This document shows positions 1 through 8,313 of a stretch of 64,000 nt of DNA, in pieces. The stretch is from contig JAUXRX010000015.1 of NCBI GenBank assembly GCA_030681645.1, forward strand, positions 186,001 to 250,000. Direction: 5' to 3'. Position 1 is the stretch's first letter. Every line of letters begins with the position of its first letter. The notes under the pieces were generated by a model that searched no databases, had not been told where the DNA came from, and saw nothing but the letters and a program-made list of their open reading frames with translations. Made by a program: the position numbers and the translations under genes. This DNA comes from Archangium sp. (GTDB lineage Bacteria; Myxococcota; Myxococcia; Myxococcales; Myxococcaceae).

Positions 1-1442
1 AACGAGTCGACCGCGACCGGCGTCGACGACGGGTTGAAGTTGCCGCTGCCCAGCTCGCCACTCCCGCCTGCGCCGAAGCAGCGCACGCCACCATCAGGAA
101 TCAACGCGCAGGAGAAGTTGAGGCCGGTGCACACGTCGAGCACCGCGCCGAGGCCGGGCACCGGGCGCACCGGCTGTGCCGTCGCCGTGCCCACCGGGTA
201 GCCGAGCTGCCCTTCGAGCCCGCGCCCCCAGCACTCGAGCGCGCTGGTGTCTGCGCGGATGGCGCACGCGTGATTCGCGGCCGCCACCACGCGCTTGACG
301 CCACCGTCCGTCACCACCAGTGGCCGCGGCGTCAGGGTGAAGCCCGCGAGGGTGTCGTCGCCCCAGAACGAGACGCCGCCGTCGCCGAGCAGCGCCCAGG
401 TACCGTCGCCTCCCGCGAACAACGCGACCGCGCCCCCGTCGAGCTTCGCGGGCTGAGGTGACCGCACGCCGAGCGCCGACAGGCCGTCGCCGAGCTGGCC
501 CAGCGAGCCGTTGCCCCAGCACGACACGCCCGCGTCGTCGGCCAACGCGCACGCATGCCGGGCGCTGGTGGCGAGCATGGTGACGCCCGAGGCGATGGTG
601 AGCGCCGGGGTGAAGGCGGCCTGGCTGCCGCCGTTGCCGACCTGGCCGAACTGGTTGTCGCCCCAGCACCGCACCGCCCCCGACGGCAGCAGCGCGCAGC
701 TGAAGTTGTCGCCGAGCGAGAGCGACGCGACCTCGCCGAGCGCCGAGACGAAGCGCGGCGCGCGGCCTCCATCGTAGGGCCCACTGCCCAGCGCGCCGGT
801 GCTGCCCGGGCCCCAGCACACCACCCCGCCGTCGTGCCGCGCGCAGCCGTGGAACAGGCCCACCTCGACCTCACGGCCCTGGACGCAACGCCCACCGGCG
901 GCGACGAGGCCCGGCGCGCACTGGAGCTGACAGGTACCGGCCCTGCAACTCGAGCCGCTGCCGCAGGCGACGCACGCGCCGCCGCACTGGAGATCCGACT
1001 CCGTGACGCACTGCCCCTGGCAGCGGGCCTGGCTCGTGCCACAGGTGAAGTCGCACGCGCCGAGCGTGCAGGTGGCGAGCCCGCCGTTGTCTGGGCAGAC
1101 CGCGCAAGCGGAACCGCACTCGCTCACCGAGTCGTCCGGCGCGCAGTGATCGCCGCAGCGGTGAAAGCCCTGCACGCAGGCGAAGTCGCAGCCACCGTCG
1201 GTGCAGGTCGACGTCGCGTTCGGGGGCGGCGTGCAGCCGGTACAGACACCCGCGTCCGCCCCGCCGCCTCCACCCGTCGCGGCACCTCCGCCCGTCGCGG
1301 CACCACCGCCCGTCGCGACGCCGCCACCCGTGGCTGCACCTCCGCCGGTGGCGCCTCCACCGCCTCCGCTCCCCGCGTCGCGGGGAGGGGTGAGCGGCCC
1401 GCACGAAACGAGCGCAACCACGAGGACCGCGGCGAAACGCAT
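1..1442 (-). CDS. RCC1-repeat lipoprotein, 3' end outside window
   Basis: The ATG at 1442 opens a frame that stays open to the window edge, so the C-terminus is missing. A short signal peptide ends in a lipobox (LVSC, Cys14). A Gly/Ala/Thr-rich linker of repeated ATGGG units follows (about residues 25-55), then a Cys-rich segment with CxxC pairs (about 60-160). The rest is repeats of the type CWGxNxxGQLG with alternating Gly-Leu-Gly and CAL patterns, typical of RCC1 beta-propeller blades; the last visible residues (GELGSGNFNP) continue one. Family knowledge: secreted RCC1 lipoproteins are common in myxobacteria and their partners are unknown. It begins 4 bases after the stop of the upstream Coa1-like gene, so the two are probably co-transcribed. 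The role is surface or periplasmic; no enzymatic motif is visible. Confidence 0.85.
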   Translation of the reverse strand, partial: MRFAAVLVVALVSCGPLTPPRDAGSGGGGGATGGGAATGGGVATGGGAATGGGAATGGGGGADAGVCTGCTPPPNATSTCTDGGCDFACVQGFHRCGDHCAPDDSVSECGSACAVCPDNGGLATCTLGACDFTCGTSQARCQGQCVTESDLQCGGACVACGSGSSCRAGTCQLQCAPGLVAAGGRCVQGREVEVGLFHGCARHDGGVVCWGPGSTGALGSGPYDGGRAPRFVSALGEVASLSLGDNFSCALLPSGAVRCWGDNQFGQVGNGGSQAAFTPALTIASGVTMLATSARHACALADDAGVSCWGNGSLGQLGDGLSALGVRSPQPAKLDGGAVALFAGGDGTWALLGDGGVSFWGDDTLAGFTLTPRPLVVTDGGVKRVVAAANHACAIRADTSALECWGRGLEGQLGYPVGTATAQPVRPVPGLGAVLDVCTGLNFSCALIPDGGVRCFGAGGSGELGSGNFNPSSTPVAVDS

Positions 1443-1446
1443 CGCT

Positions 1447-1953
1447 TCAGTCTCCGTCGGGCTCTTCGGGCGGCGGCTCCTCGGCGTCCGGCGGCGGGTC
1501 GTTCTCGGGCGGCGGTTCCTTCGCGCTGCCGGCGAGCACGTTGATGGTCTTGCCCCCGGCCTCGACGTCGATGGTCTCGAACTGCCACACGCCGCCGCGC
1601 TGCCGCGCCACCACGTGCATGCTGCCCGAGCCCTTGCTGCCCTTGAGCGGCACCGTGAAGTCCGCCGTGCCGTGGTCGTTGTTCTGCTTGATCTCTCCGC
1701 TCATGCCGAAGCCCGGAGTGATCGGCGCGCCGAGCGCCGCGGTGACCTCTTCGTTCTGGCTCGCCTTCGCGAAGGCCTCGGCGAACGCCCCGCTGCCTTC
1801 GATCATCTTCGAGGCCGCGAAGTACGTGCCCAGGCCGAAGACGCCGCAGCACATCAACGGCACCACGCACCCGACGGGGAGCAGCCACTTCCAGTTGCGG
1901 GAAAACCACCCCGGCTGCTGCATCGGGGGCTCGGCGTTGGCATTGGGCGTCAT
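1447..1953 (-). CDS. Coa1-like single-pass membrane protein
   Basis: This 168-residue protein has a Pro/Gln-rich cytoplasmic N-terminus, one membrane segment (about residues 22-48, containing two Cys) and an extracytoplasmic domain of about 90 residues. The C-terminal 25 residues are almost entirely Pro, Glu and Asp. The layout and the pattern of the soluble domain resemble the cytochrome oxidase assembly factor 1 (Coa1/Tim21-like) family, but that is recognition by pattern rather than by a catalytic motif. It lies between an E2-type acyltransferase and an RCC1 lipoprotein, and far (about 48 kb) from the oxidase operon, so the neighbourhood does not support a role in oxidase assembly. A generic membrane anchor with an NTF2- or Coa1-like ectodomain is the alternative. 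Confidence 0.6.
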   Translation of the reverse strand: MTPNANAEPPMQQPGWFSRNWKWLLPVGCVVPLMCCGVFGLGTYFAASKMIEGSGAFAEAFAKASQNEEVTAALGAPITPGFGMSGEIKQNNDHGTADFTVPLKGSKGSGSMHVVARQRGGVWQFETIDVEAGGKTINVLAGSAKEPPPENDPPPDAEEPPPEEPDGD

Positions 1954-1969
1954 CGATTGCTCCTCCAGG

Positions 1970-2803
1970 TCAGACGGGATCGAACTTCTCGAACGGGTTT
2001 TCCATCATCTCTTTGACGGTCTTCGCCAGGACGCCCGCGTGGAAGCCGTCGATGAAGCGGTGATCGAAGCTGGCGTTGAGGCTCATCACCTTGCCGGCGA
2101 TCACCTTGCCGTCCTCGACCACCGGCATGTCGAGCACCGCGCCCGGCGCGATGAAGATGGGCGTGTTCGTGTACGGCACCAGCGGCACGTAGGCGATGTC
2201 GAGGCCGAGGCTGCCGACGTTGGTGATGGTGACGCCACCGAACGCGTCCTTCGGCATGCCCAGGAACGAGAGATCGATGTTCAGCGTGTACATGAAGAAG
2301 CCGAGCAGCTTGAGGAACATGTTCATCCACATGAAGGGGATGAGGCCGATCGTTCCTTTGCCCTTCTCGAGCGCGACGTCCTTGCGGTTCCTGACCTTGT
2401 CGACGGTCTCCTGCATCTCGGCGGCGAGCGTCTTGAGCGACTTCTTGTCGGCGTCTTCGATGCGCGCGGCGGTGAGGTCGACCTTGCCGTCGCCCTGGTC
2501 GGCCTGCACCACCAGCACCGAGAGCGTCACGGTGTTGCGCAGGTAGATCTTGTTGAACCGGAGGATGGCGTTCGCGTCGGGGCAGCGCTTGAGGCCTTCG
2601 GCGACGGCCTTGGCCACCAGGTGCGTGACGGTGAGCCGCACCCCGTGCGCCTCCCGGAACTTCTCGATGTAGTCCATGGCCTTGTCCATGCGAATGCGCA
2701 TGGTGCCGTACACCGTGGGGTCGTAGGCGGTCTGCCACGTCCCGATCGCCATCTTGCGAAAGCTCGAGACGTCCTTCTTCCTGGTCAGCGAGAGGTGGCC
2801 CAT
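1970..2803 (-). CDS. stand-alone 2-oxoacid dehydrogenase E2-type acyltransferase domain
   Basis: The protein consists only of the CoA-dependent acyltransferase core of E2 enzymes. The C-terminus carries SFDHRFIDG (about residues 245-253), matching the catalytic DHRxxDG signature whose His and Asp drive acyl transfer. No lipoyl domain or subunit-binding domain precedes it, so it cannot work as a normal E2 by itself. No E1 or E3 gene is nearby. The ATG at 2803 starts just before the conserved segment; a GTG at 2869 would add 22 Arg-rich residues and overlap the HIT gene by 16 bases, and I cannot exclude it. It may be a chloramphenicol-acetyltransferase-like acyltransferase of unknown substrate. 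Confidence 0.8.
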   Translation of the reverse strand: MGHLSLTRKKDVSSFRKMAIGTWQTAYDPTVYGTMRIRMDKAMDYIEKFREAHGVRLTVTHLVAKAVAEGLKRCPDANAILRFNKIYLRNTVTLSVLVVQADQGDGKVDLTAARIEDADKKSLKTLAAEMQETVDKVRNRKDVALEKGKGTIGLIPFMWMNMFLKLLGFFMYTLNIDLSFLGMPKDAFGGVTITNVGSLGLDIAYVPLVPYTNTPIFIAPGAVLDMPVVEDGKVIAGKVMSLNASFDHRFIDGFHAGVLAKTVKEMMENPFEKFDPV

Positions 2804-2853
2804 GGCGGCGGAGCGTCGCAGGCTCCGTCGCCACGTTCGACTCTTTTCAGGTT

Positions 2854-3198
2854 TCAGCCCGGCGGCCACGTCAACTGGCGCCCGCCGAGCAGGTGCAGGT
2901 GCACGTGGAAGACGGTCTGCCCGGCCGCGGAGTTGGTGTTCATCACCAGCCGGTACCCCGTGTCGGAGATGCCCTGCTCGCGCGCGTACTTCGCCGCGCT
3001 CACCATGAGGTGGCCGAGCAGCTCACGATCTTCCGGCGTGGCCTCGTTCATGGTGGCGACGTGGCGCCTGGGAATGAAGAGCGCGTGCTGAGGCGCCTGC
3101 GGGTTGATGTCGAGGAAGCCGATGCACAGCGCGTCTTCGTGCACCTTCTTCGCGGGGATCTGGCCAGAGACGATTCTGCAGAACAGGCAGTCGGACAT
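2854..3198 (-). CDS. HIT (histidine triad) family nucleotide hydrolase
   Basis: This 114-residue protein has the usual HINT length. It starts with the typical MSDCLFCRI segment (CxxC at residues 4-7, a zinc-type pair common in HINT proteins). Near the end it has the triad HVHLHLL (about residues 98-104), where the middle His is the nucleophile. Family members hydrolyse purine nucleoside phosphoramidates or related nucleotide conjugates in the cytoplasm. It is the second gene of a minus-strand run after the MOSC gene (10 bases apart), with the E2-like gene next. Complete, with no unusual feature. Confidence 0.93.
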   Translation of the reverse strand: MSDCLFCRIVSGQIPAKKVHEDALCIGFLDINPQAPQHALFIPRRHVATMNEATPEDRELLGHLMVSAAKYAREQGISDTGYRLVMNTNSAAGQTVFHVHLHLLGGRQLTWPPG

Positions 3199-3207
3199 GC
3201 CTCTTCT

Positions 3208-4005
3208 CTACGTCATTTTGAGCGCGACGTGCGCGCCCACGCGAATGGCCCCGTTGGCGCGGTGCACCAGGTTCATGCCGAAGATCGCGCCCCGCCCCGG
3301 GATCGAGTGGAGCTGCGTGAGCGCGCTGAGCGGCAGCGGGCCCTGGGGCCGCTCGCCGGTGCGTTGATCGGTGGTGATGGCCACGCAGCGCGCGCAGGGC
3401 TTCACCCCGTCGAGCGGGACCCCATCGGCCTCGAGCCTCGTCCACCCGTCCTCCACCCACGGCGCGCCGGCGCGGACGACCAGGTTGGGGCGGAAGCGCT
3501 CCATCGGGATCGGCGCGGGCAGCTCGGCGTTGAGCGCGTCGAGCGAGGCCTCGTTGACGATCAGCAGCGGGTACGCGTCGGTGAAGGTGGTCTGCGCGTC
3601 CTTCGCGTAGTTGCGATCGACCTCTCGGCGCACGTCGCTGGCGAAGGCGACGAAGCGGCAGGAAAAGCCCAGCCGGGTCGAGAGCCAGGCGGCGGCTTCG
3701 TCTCCCGCATCGAGCGCGGGGAAGGTGTCGCGCCAGACCGTCACTTCGTGCCGTGTCGCGTCGAGTGGGGGGACCTCCACGCTCAGCTGCGACGCGCCGT
3801 CGTCGAGGCGCACGCCGCCGGGAATGAGCTCGGGCTGCAGCCGCACCAGCGCGGGCACGGTGCGCTGGGTGACGAAGCGCTTCTCGGCATCGATCACCAT
3901 CCACCGGCGATCGCCGACGATCCCCTGGTCGTCGAGCTCGAGCGTGGTGGTGGCCACCGCGCGCATCGACTTCACCGGGTAGATGAAGGCCGAGAGCACC
4001 TTCAC
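3208..4005 (-). CDS. MOSC domain protein (YcbX-like)
   Basis: The 265-residue protein has an N-terminal MOSC beta-barrel (starting LSAFIYPVKSM) and a C-terminal MOSC core. The core contains RFRPNLVV and the Cys-containing segment KPCARCVAITTDQRTGE (about residues 205-221), which in the family holds the Cys that binds molybdenum cofactor or sulfur. Family members are mARC/YcbX-type molybdenum proteins that reduce N-hydroxylated compounds; unlike YcbX there is no C-terminal ferredoxin domain. The GTG start at 4005 overlaps the upstream stop as GTGA, which decides the start: the frame is open further upstream but is Arg/Pro/Ala shadow sequence. It is translationally coupled to the Rossmann-fold gene. 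Confidence 0.9.
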   Translation of the reverse strand: MKVLSAFIYPVKSMRAVATTTLELDDQGIVGDRRWMVIDAEKRFVTQRTVPALVRLQPELIPGGVRLDDGASQLSVEVPPLDATRHEVTVWRDTFPALDAGDEAAAWLSTRLGFSCRFVAFASDVRREVDRNYAKDAQTTFTDAYPLLIVNEASLDALNAELPAPIPMERFRPNLVVRAGAPWVEDGWTRLEADGVPLDGVKPCARCVAITTDQRTGERPQGPLPLSALTQLHSIPGRGAIFGMNLVHRANGAIRVGAHVALKMT

Positions 4006-4937
4006 GGGGGCGGGCCCTTCTGTTGCGCGAGCCATTCGCCGAAGCGGCGCATCACCCGCTCGTGCACGAGGGCCTGGCTGAAGCGGTAGACCGGCCAGGG
4101 CAACGAAGGGTGGAAGCCGATCTGCGCGACCATCGCGGTCACGCCGTCGAGCAGCACGCGGAACTCGAAGCGCGCGTCGTCGGTCGAGCGGCCTGCCAGC
4201 GCTCCATCGGCCACGGTGAGCCAGGCGCTGTCGGCGCTCGAGCGACCCGGTTCGAGCCGCAGCACCAGGGCGCGCACCCCGGCCATGGTGATGGTGAACA
4301 CGCCCTCGTGCTCGGTGGTCTTCACCAGGGGCACGCCGGTGGGGAGCCACCTGAAGTACCCGCGCACGATGTCGAGGGCCGACCAGCCGGGGGGCCGCGG
4401 GTAGCGCTGCACGGAGCAGGTGGGAATCGAGGGCGGGCGGACCTCGGCGCTCGTTCCCCCCCACGCGGGCGTGGTCGAGTGGGCGCCGGGCGCGGAGCCC
4501 ACCATCGCCGCGAGCAGCTCCACGGGGTCCGGCGCGCCACCGCGCAGCACCGAGAGCGGCACGCCGCTCTTCTCCAGCAGCGCAAGGCGGGCGTCGTCGT
4601 CTCCACAGGCGTACACCACGAGGTGCTTCACGCCCACCAGCAGCGCGGCGCGGGCGACCGAGTCTGCGAGCAGGCGATCGAGGTCGTCGAGCGAGGCCCG
4701 CGCCAGCCGCGCGGGCACACGCCGGGCCTGCGCGAGGAGCACCACCGTGTGCGCGCCGGTGAGCGCGAGCTCGGCTCCGGGGATGGTGGTGAGGTCGGCC
4801 TGGTACCAGGTGAGGCGCTCGCTCGGCGCCGGCAGCTCGCCCGACTGCCGCACCGCGCGAACGTCGTGGGCGATCGCGAGCTTCGTGGCGAGGGCTCTTC
4901 CGAGGGCGCCGGCTCCGGCGATGACGACGCGCGACAT
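4002..4937 (-). CDS. NAD(P)-binding Rossmann-fold protein (epimerase/saccharopine-reductase-like)
   Basis: The first residues (VVIAGAGALGRALA, 4-17) are a classical Gly-rich dinucleotide-binding loop. Segments for the adenine-binding Asp (QADLT, near 46) and a strand reading HTVVLLAQA follow, as in atypical short-chain or NmrA-like proteins. Canonical YxxxK catalysis is not evident. The C-terminal half, about residues 190-300, resembles a DUF4166-like domain because it carries a repeated pattern of beta strands with LVLRLEPG, but that is tentative. The stop overlaps the start of the MOSC gene by 4 bases, so they form a pair. The substrate is unknown. Confidence 0.75.
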   Translation of the reverse strand: MSRVVIAGAGALGRALATKLAIAHDVRAVRQSGELPAPSERLTWYQADLTTIPGAELALTGAHTVVLLAQARRVPARLARASLDDLDRLLADSVARAALLVGVKHLVVYACGDDDARLALLEKSGVPLSVLRGGAPDPVELLAAMVGSAPGAHSTTPAWGGTSAEVRPPSIPTCSVQRYPRPPGWSALDIVRGYFRWLPTGVPLVKTTEHEGVFTITMAGVRALVLRLEPGRSSADSAWLTVADGALAGRSTDDARFEFRVLLDGVTAMVAQIGFHPSLPWPVYRFSQALVHERVMRRFGEWLAQQKGPPP

Positions 4938-4980
4938 GAGGGCCGCTTATCAGGTTCCCTCACCTCCTGCGGGCGCCGAC

Positions 4981-5967
4981 TCAACGCGCCCGCGCCGCCT
5001 GCAACTCCACCGCCTCGGGGTGGGCCAGGTAGTGCGCACGCACCACCCGGGCCAGCGCCAGGCGCACCTCGTCGGTGACGTGCGAGGGGTGCTCTGCCCC
5101 CAGCGTCGCCAGCACCGACCTCACCAGCTCGTCCTGGGGCTTCGGCACCAGTGATTCCCACGTGGCCAGCAGCGCGCGGTCGACCCACGACGGCAACGAG
5201 CCCATCACCCCCAGGTCGTTCTGATCGTGCACCAGCAGGCCCGACGTGGTGCCGCGATCCAGCGTCAGCACCTGGAAGAGATAGAGCGTGTGGTAGGCGA
5301 GCTGCTTCTCCCGCTCCTGGGGGCTGAAGGCCGGGTACCGCGCCAGCGCGGTGTCGAGCAGCTCGCACCAGGTGTCGATCATCGTCTTGGCGAAGCGCTC
5401 GACGAAGGCCCGCTCGGCCCCGAAGTCACCGAGCGAGAAGTCCTCCAGGTAGAAATGGGTCAGCCCGCGGGTGCGCCCCAGCGCGGGAATGAAGAAGTAG
5501 CGGTCTCCCTGCGCCCGCCCCGCGGTGTACTGCGCCGGCGCGGCCCGCTTCAGGCTCGCCTCGAAGTGCTCCTTCTCGACCGGGTCCTCGTGCGAGGGGT
5601 TCAGGTCGGCCATCAACCGCCAGGTGCCGCGCCCACCTCTGAGCTGGGTGAAGCTCGTGTGCAGGTGCAGCGAAGACGCGCGCGGGTGCCGCGGGTGAAT
5701 GATGGTCGAGAGCGCGGTGGCCGCGGCGAGGCTCTTCGCGGGGTCGTCGTCGTAGTGCACGCACGACACGTTCACCGAGGCGCGGTCGAAGAGGTCCGTC
5801 TCTGCGCAGGCGAAGCGCGAGCCGCCACCGTGCCGCCCGCCATCACGCAGCCACTCCACCTTCACGAAGTCGGCGTGGCCCAGCGAGTCCACCAGGTGAC
5901 GCTGCAGGGACTCCATCAGCGCGAGCGCGGAGACGGCTTCGGGGGCGTTGGGCGGGACTCGGGCCAT
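4981..5967 (-). CDS. divergent coproporphyrinogen III oxidase (HemF-like)
   Basis: The protein follows the HemF fold through most of its 328 residues. It has GGGSRF...LFDRASVNVSCVH (family GGGGRSR...FEQAGVNFSHVHG), IIHPRHP (VVHPxNP), FYLEDF (FFDDL), LDRGTTSGL (WDRGTLFGL) and GSLPSWV (MSMPPLV). Known HemF enzymes oxidatively decarboxylate coproporphyrinogen III to protoporphyrinogen IX. Here the HANVR motif after the HPxxP segment has become HLHTS, losing the Asn and the Arg, and the WWFGGGFDLTP motif is reduced to RLMADLNPS. Normal activity is therefore doubtful. It diverges from the nickel-transporter gene, with overlapping start regions at 5965-5967. It is either an unusual HemF or a repurposed tetrapyrrole-binding relative. 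Confidence 0.7.
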   Translation of the reverse strand: MARVPPNAPEAVSALALMESLQRHLVDSLGHADFVKVEWLRDGGRHGGGSRFACAETDLFDRASVNVSCVHYDDDPAKSLAAATALSTIIHPRHPRASSLHLHTSFTQLRGGRGTWRLMADLNPSHEDPVEKEHFEASLKRAAPAQYTAGRAQGDRYFFIPALGRTRGLTHFYLEDFSLGDFGAERAFVERFAKTMIDTWCELLDTALARYPAFSPQEREKQLAYHTLYLFQVLTLDRGTTSGLLVHDQNDLGVMGSLPSWVDRALLATWESLVPKPQDELVRSVLATLGAEHPSHVTDEVRLALARVVRAHYLAHPEAVELQAARAR

Positions 5968-6694
5968 GGCAATGACGAGGTTACTCAGCTATGGCCGCCG
6001 CGTGACGGCCCTCCTGCCCAGCCTCGTCGGTCTCTCGCTGGGCATGCGCCACGCGCTCGAGCCTGATCACCTGGCCGCCGTGTCCACGCTCGCCAGCGAA
6101 GAGCACGGCGGGCTGAGGTCGAGCCTGCGCCTGGGCCTGTTCTGGGGCGTGGGCCACACCCTGGCCCTGCTGCTGGTGGGCGGCTCGCTCGCGCTGCTGG
6201 ACGCGCAGATGCCGGCCCGGCTCGCGCTCGTGTTCGAGCTGCTGGTCGCGGTGATGATCGTCACCCTGGGCGTCCGCGCGGTGCTGCGCGCGGTGGCCGA
6301 GGGCCGCGCCGGCTTCGAGCACACCCACGCGCACGGAGGCCTCACGCACACGCACGCCGCACCTTCCGAGCACCTGCACCTGAGCCGCTGGACCGTGGCC
6401 ACCCGCCCCCTCCTGATCGGCCTCATGCACGGCCTGGCCGGCAGCGGCGCGCTCACTGCCCTCGTGCTCGCCGAGCTCCCCACCGCTTCCGCGCGGCTCA
6501 GCTACATCGCGCTCTTCGGCGCGGGCAGCGTGGTGGGCATGTCGCTCCTCACCGGGCTGGCGGGCGTGCCGTTGATGAAGCTCGCGCGCGCCCCCAGGCT
6601 CGCCACGGCGCTGCTGCTCTTCACCGGCACCGTGTCGACCGGCATCGGCGCGTGGTGGGGCTGGGGCGCGGTGCAGTCGCTCCTCGCGACGTAG
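5966..6694 (+). CDS. nickel/cobalt transporter-like membrane protein (UreH/HupE/NiCoT group)
   Basis: The protein is about 242 residues with six or so hydrophobic segments. It contains GMRHALEPDHLAAVSTL near residues 27-43, the HxxxxDH signature of NiCoT-type permeases. A His-rich cytoplasmic loop (HTHAHGG...HTHAAPSEHLHL, about 118-138) follows, as in metal-handling members. Proteins of this group move Ni(II) or Co(II) across the inner membrane. I start at the ATG of 5966; an ATG at 5972 is equally possible, and an upstream TTG at 5948 is less likely. The start region overlaps the divergent HemF-like gene by two bases, so the promoters lie inside the opposing genes. No urease or hydrogenase genes are present in the window. 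Confidence 0.8.
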   Translation: MAMTRLLSYGRRVTALLPSLVGLSLGMRHALEPDHLAAVSTLASEEHGGLRSSLRLGLFWGVGHTLALLLVGGSLALLDAQMPARLALVFELLVAVMIVTLGVRAVLRAVAEGRAGFEHTHAHGGLTHTHAAPSEHLHLSRWTVATRPLLIGLMHGLAGSGALTALVLAELPTASARLSYIALFGAGSVVGMSLLTGLAGVPLMKLARAPRLATALLLFTGTVSTGIGAWWGWGAVQSLLAT

Positions 6695-6707
6695 CGATCG
6701 AGCGCGC

Positions 6708-8021
6708 TCACGCGACCAGAGACGGGCTGAGCTCACCGAACAGCCGCTGCGCGAGCTCGGCGCTGGGCATGCCCGCCTGCTGAACCACCGCCGGGTCCAC
6801 CGGAGCCGAAAGCTCGTGCCGCAACCGCTCGACCGCCTCGCTGCGCGCCGCACGCACGGCGAGCCGCTCGCTCACGCCAAGCGCACCGTCGAGCCACCGG
6901 TCGAGCGCCCACGAGAGCTCGGCGTGGCGGAGCTCGTCGCGCGCGATGCCTTCCATCGCGGCGCGCACCCCGGGGTGCTCCGCGTGCACCGCCTGGTACT
7001 GCGCCACCAGCGCGCCGAACGTCTCGCGCACGCAACCCTCGACCGCGTTGTCCAGGGCGAGCTCCAGCAGCGACCGCAGGGGCCGCTCGTGGACCACGGG
7101 CATCACCGGCTCGGCACCGAAAGCACGCGCCAGCGCAGCGGTGACGCGGGTGTGCTCGATTTCTTCGAGCGCGGCGCTCAGCGCGGCTTCACGCAGGTCC
7201 TGCGGCGCGCCGTGGTGTGTGAGTTCGATGACGAGCCGCTCGAACGCCGGCACTGACGCGGCTTCCAGGTGCGCCGCTTCGGCGAAGAACCGGCCCAGCG
7301 AGACCTCACAATCCGACGCGCCGCTCGAGGACAGCCCCGGGGGCCGGCGGCCGATGGCGCAGTTCGGGCTGCCCCGCTCGATGATCTCCGCGCGCGTCTC
7401 GCTCAGCTCTCCTTCGCGGGTGACCGAGAGGAAGTGCCGCGTCACCGCGGTGCCCGGCCCACAGGCGATGCCCCTGGTGCCGATGACCTCCCAGCCCAGG
7501 CCCACGGCCTTCGCCGAGCCGCGATCTGCCTGGCCGCAGGTGATGTTGTAGCCCTGGGCGAAGGCGATGAGCATCGCCTCCTGCGCGGTGTCGATGGGGC
7601 CGAGGAAGGTCTTGAGCTCGTCGAGGGTGGCCACCGCCTTCACCTCGTCTCCACGCGTGGTGGCGAGGTGGTAGTCCTGACAGATCTGCAGGCAGGCGGC
7701 CGCGAAGCCGCTCATCGGCGAGAGCGCGTCGAAGCTGGCCTGGCAGGTCGCCGGCGCAGTCGCGGTGGCGCAGGCCGTACCGTCGCTGCTCACCTTCCGG
7801 GGCGTGGCCATCGGGTCGAAGTCGCGGCCCGTGAGCACGCGCAGCTCGACCACGTCGGGGATGACGGACGGCTGCAGCCCGCGCACCGAGAGCTGGAAGT
7901 CGTCGCAGATGGCGGGCGTGGAGGTGCTGGTGTCGGGGCCACACCCCGCGAGCGCCACCGGACCGATGACGGAGGCCTGGAGCGCGCGACGAAAGAGCTG
8001 CCGAAGAGGGGGCACGTTCAT
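6708..8021 (-). CDS. lipoprotein with Cys-rich N-terminal part and ferritin-like C-terminal domain
   Basis: The ATG at 8021 gives a signal peptide ending in a lipobox (ALAGC, about Cys26). Residues 30-235 are a Cys-containing extracytoplasmic region with no family that I recognise. Residues about 245-410 form a ferritin-like four-helix segment with EAAHLEAASVPAFERL, LEEIEHTRV and ARDELRHAELSW, i.e. Glu and ExxH residues spaced for a di-metal site. An exported ferritin-like domain on a lipoprotein suggests oxidation or metal chemistry in the periplasm or on the outer membrane. The start codon sits exactly at the edge of a tandem 87-bp repeat, and there is no clear purine-rich ribosome-binding site. 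The open frame continues upstream through both repeats, but that part is Arg/Ser-rich repeat translation. Confidence 0.8.
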   Translation of the reverse strand: MNVPPLRQLFRRALQASVIGPVALAGCGPDTSTSTPAICDDFQLSVRGLQPSVIPDVVELRVLTGRDFDPMATPRKVSSDGTACATATAPATCQASFDALSPMSGFAAACLQICQDYHLATTRGDEVKAVATLDELKTFLGPIDTAQEAMLIAFAQGYNITCGQADRGSAKAVGLGWEVIGTRGIACGPGTAVTRHFLSVTREGELSETRAEIIERGSPNCAIGRRPPGLSSSGASDCEVSLGRFFAEAAHLEAASVPAFERLVIELTHHGAPQDLREAALSAALEEIEHTRVTAALARAFGAEPVMPVVHERPLRSLLELALDNAVEGCVRETFGALVAQYQAVHAEHPGVRAAMEGIARDELRHAELSWALDRWLDGALGVSERLAVRAARSEAVERLRHELSAPVDPAVVQQAGMPSAELAQRLFGELSPSLVA

Positions 8022-8193
8022 GGAGCGGAGCCGCCAGCAGCGGAACGCTGCGCGAGACAGACGGGAGCGAAGCGGACGGCTGGCCGAGGCGGAGCGACCC
8101 AGAGAGATGGAGCGGAGCCGCCAGCAGCGGAACGCTGCGCGAGACAGACGGGAGCGAAGCGGACGGCTGGCCGAGGCGGAGCGACCCAGATCA
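8020..8193. repeat. tandem duplication of an 87-bp dispersed repeat
   Basis: Two copies lie head to tail, 8020-8106 and 8107-8193, essentially identical. They differ at their outer ends (CCCAGAGAG versus CCCAGATC). Each contains the block GAGACAGACGGGAGCGAAGC and ends in GGAGCGACCCAGA. A diverged third copy is at 27057-27141, and a fourth, inverted relative to these, lies inside the kinase gene at 31247-31327. The pair fills the space between the divergent ferritin-like gene, whose start codon it touches, and ligD. The unit length is a multiple of three and open in several frames. Confidence 0.9.
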
Positions 8194-8313
8194 TGCCCCG
8201 CATCCTGTGCAACCCCGGCGCCACCGGGCAAGCGACGCACTTTCCGAGCGCGCCCCGTGAGGATGGGCAGCGGAAAACTGAGGTCTCGAGGCTCGCCGCG
8301 CTACCCTCGTCAC

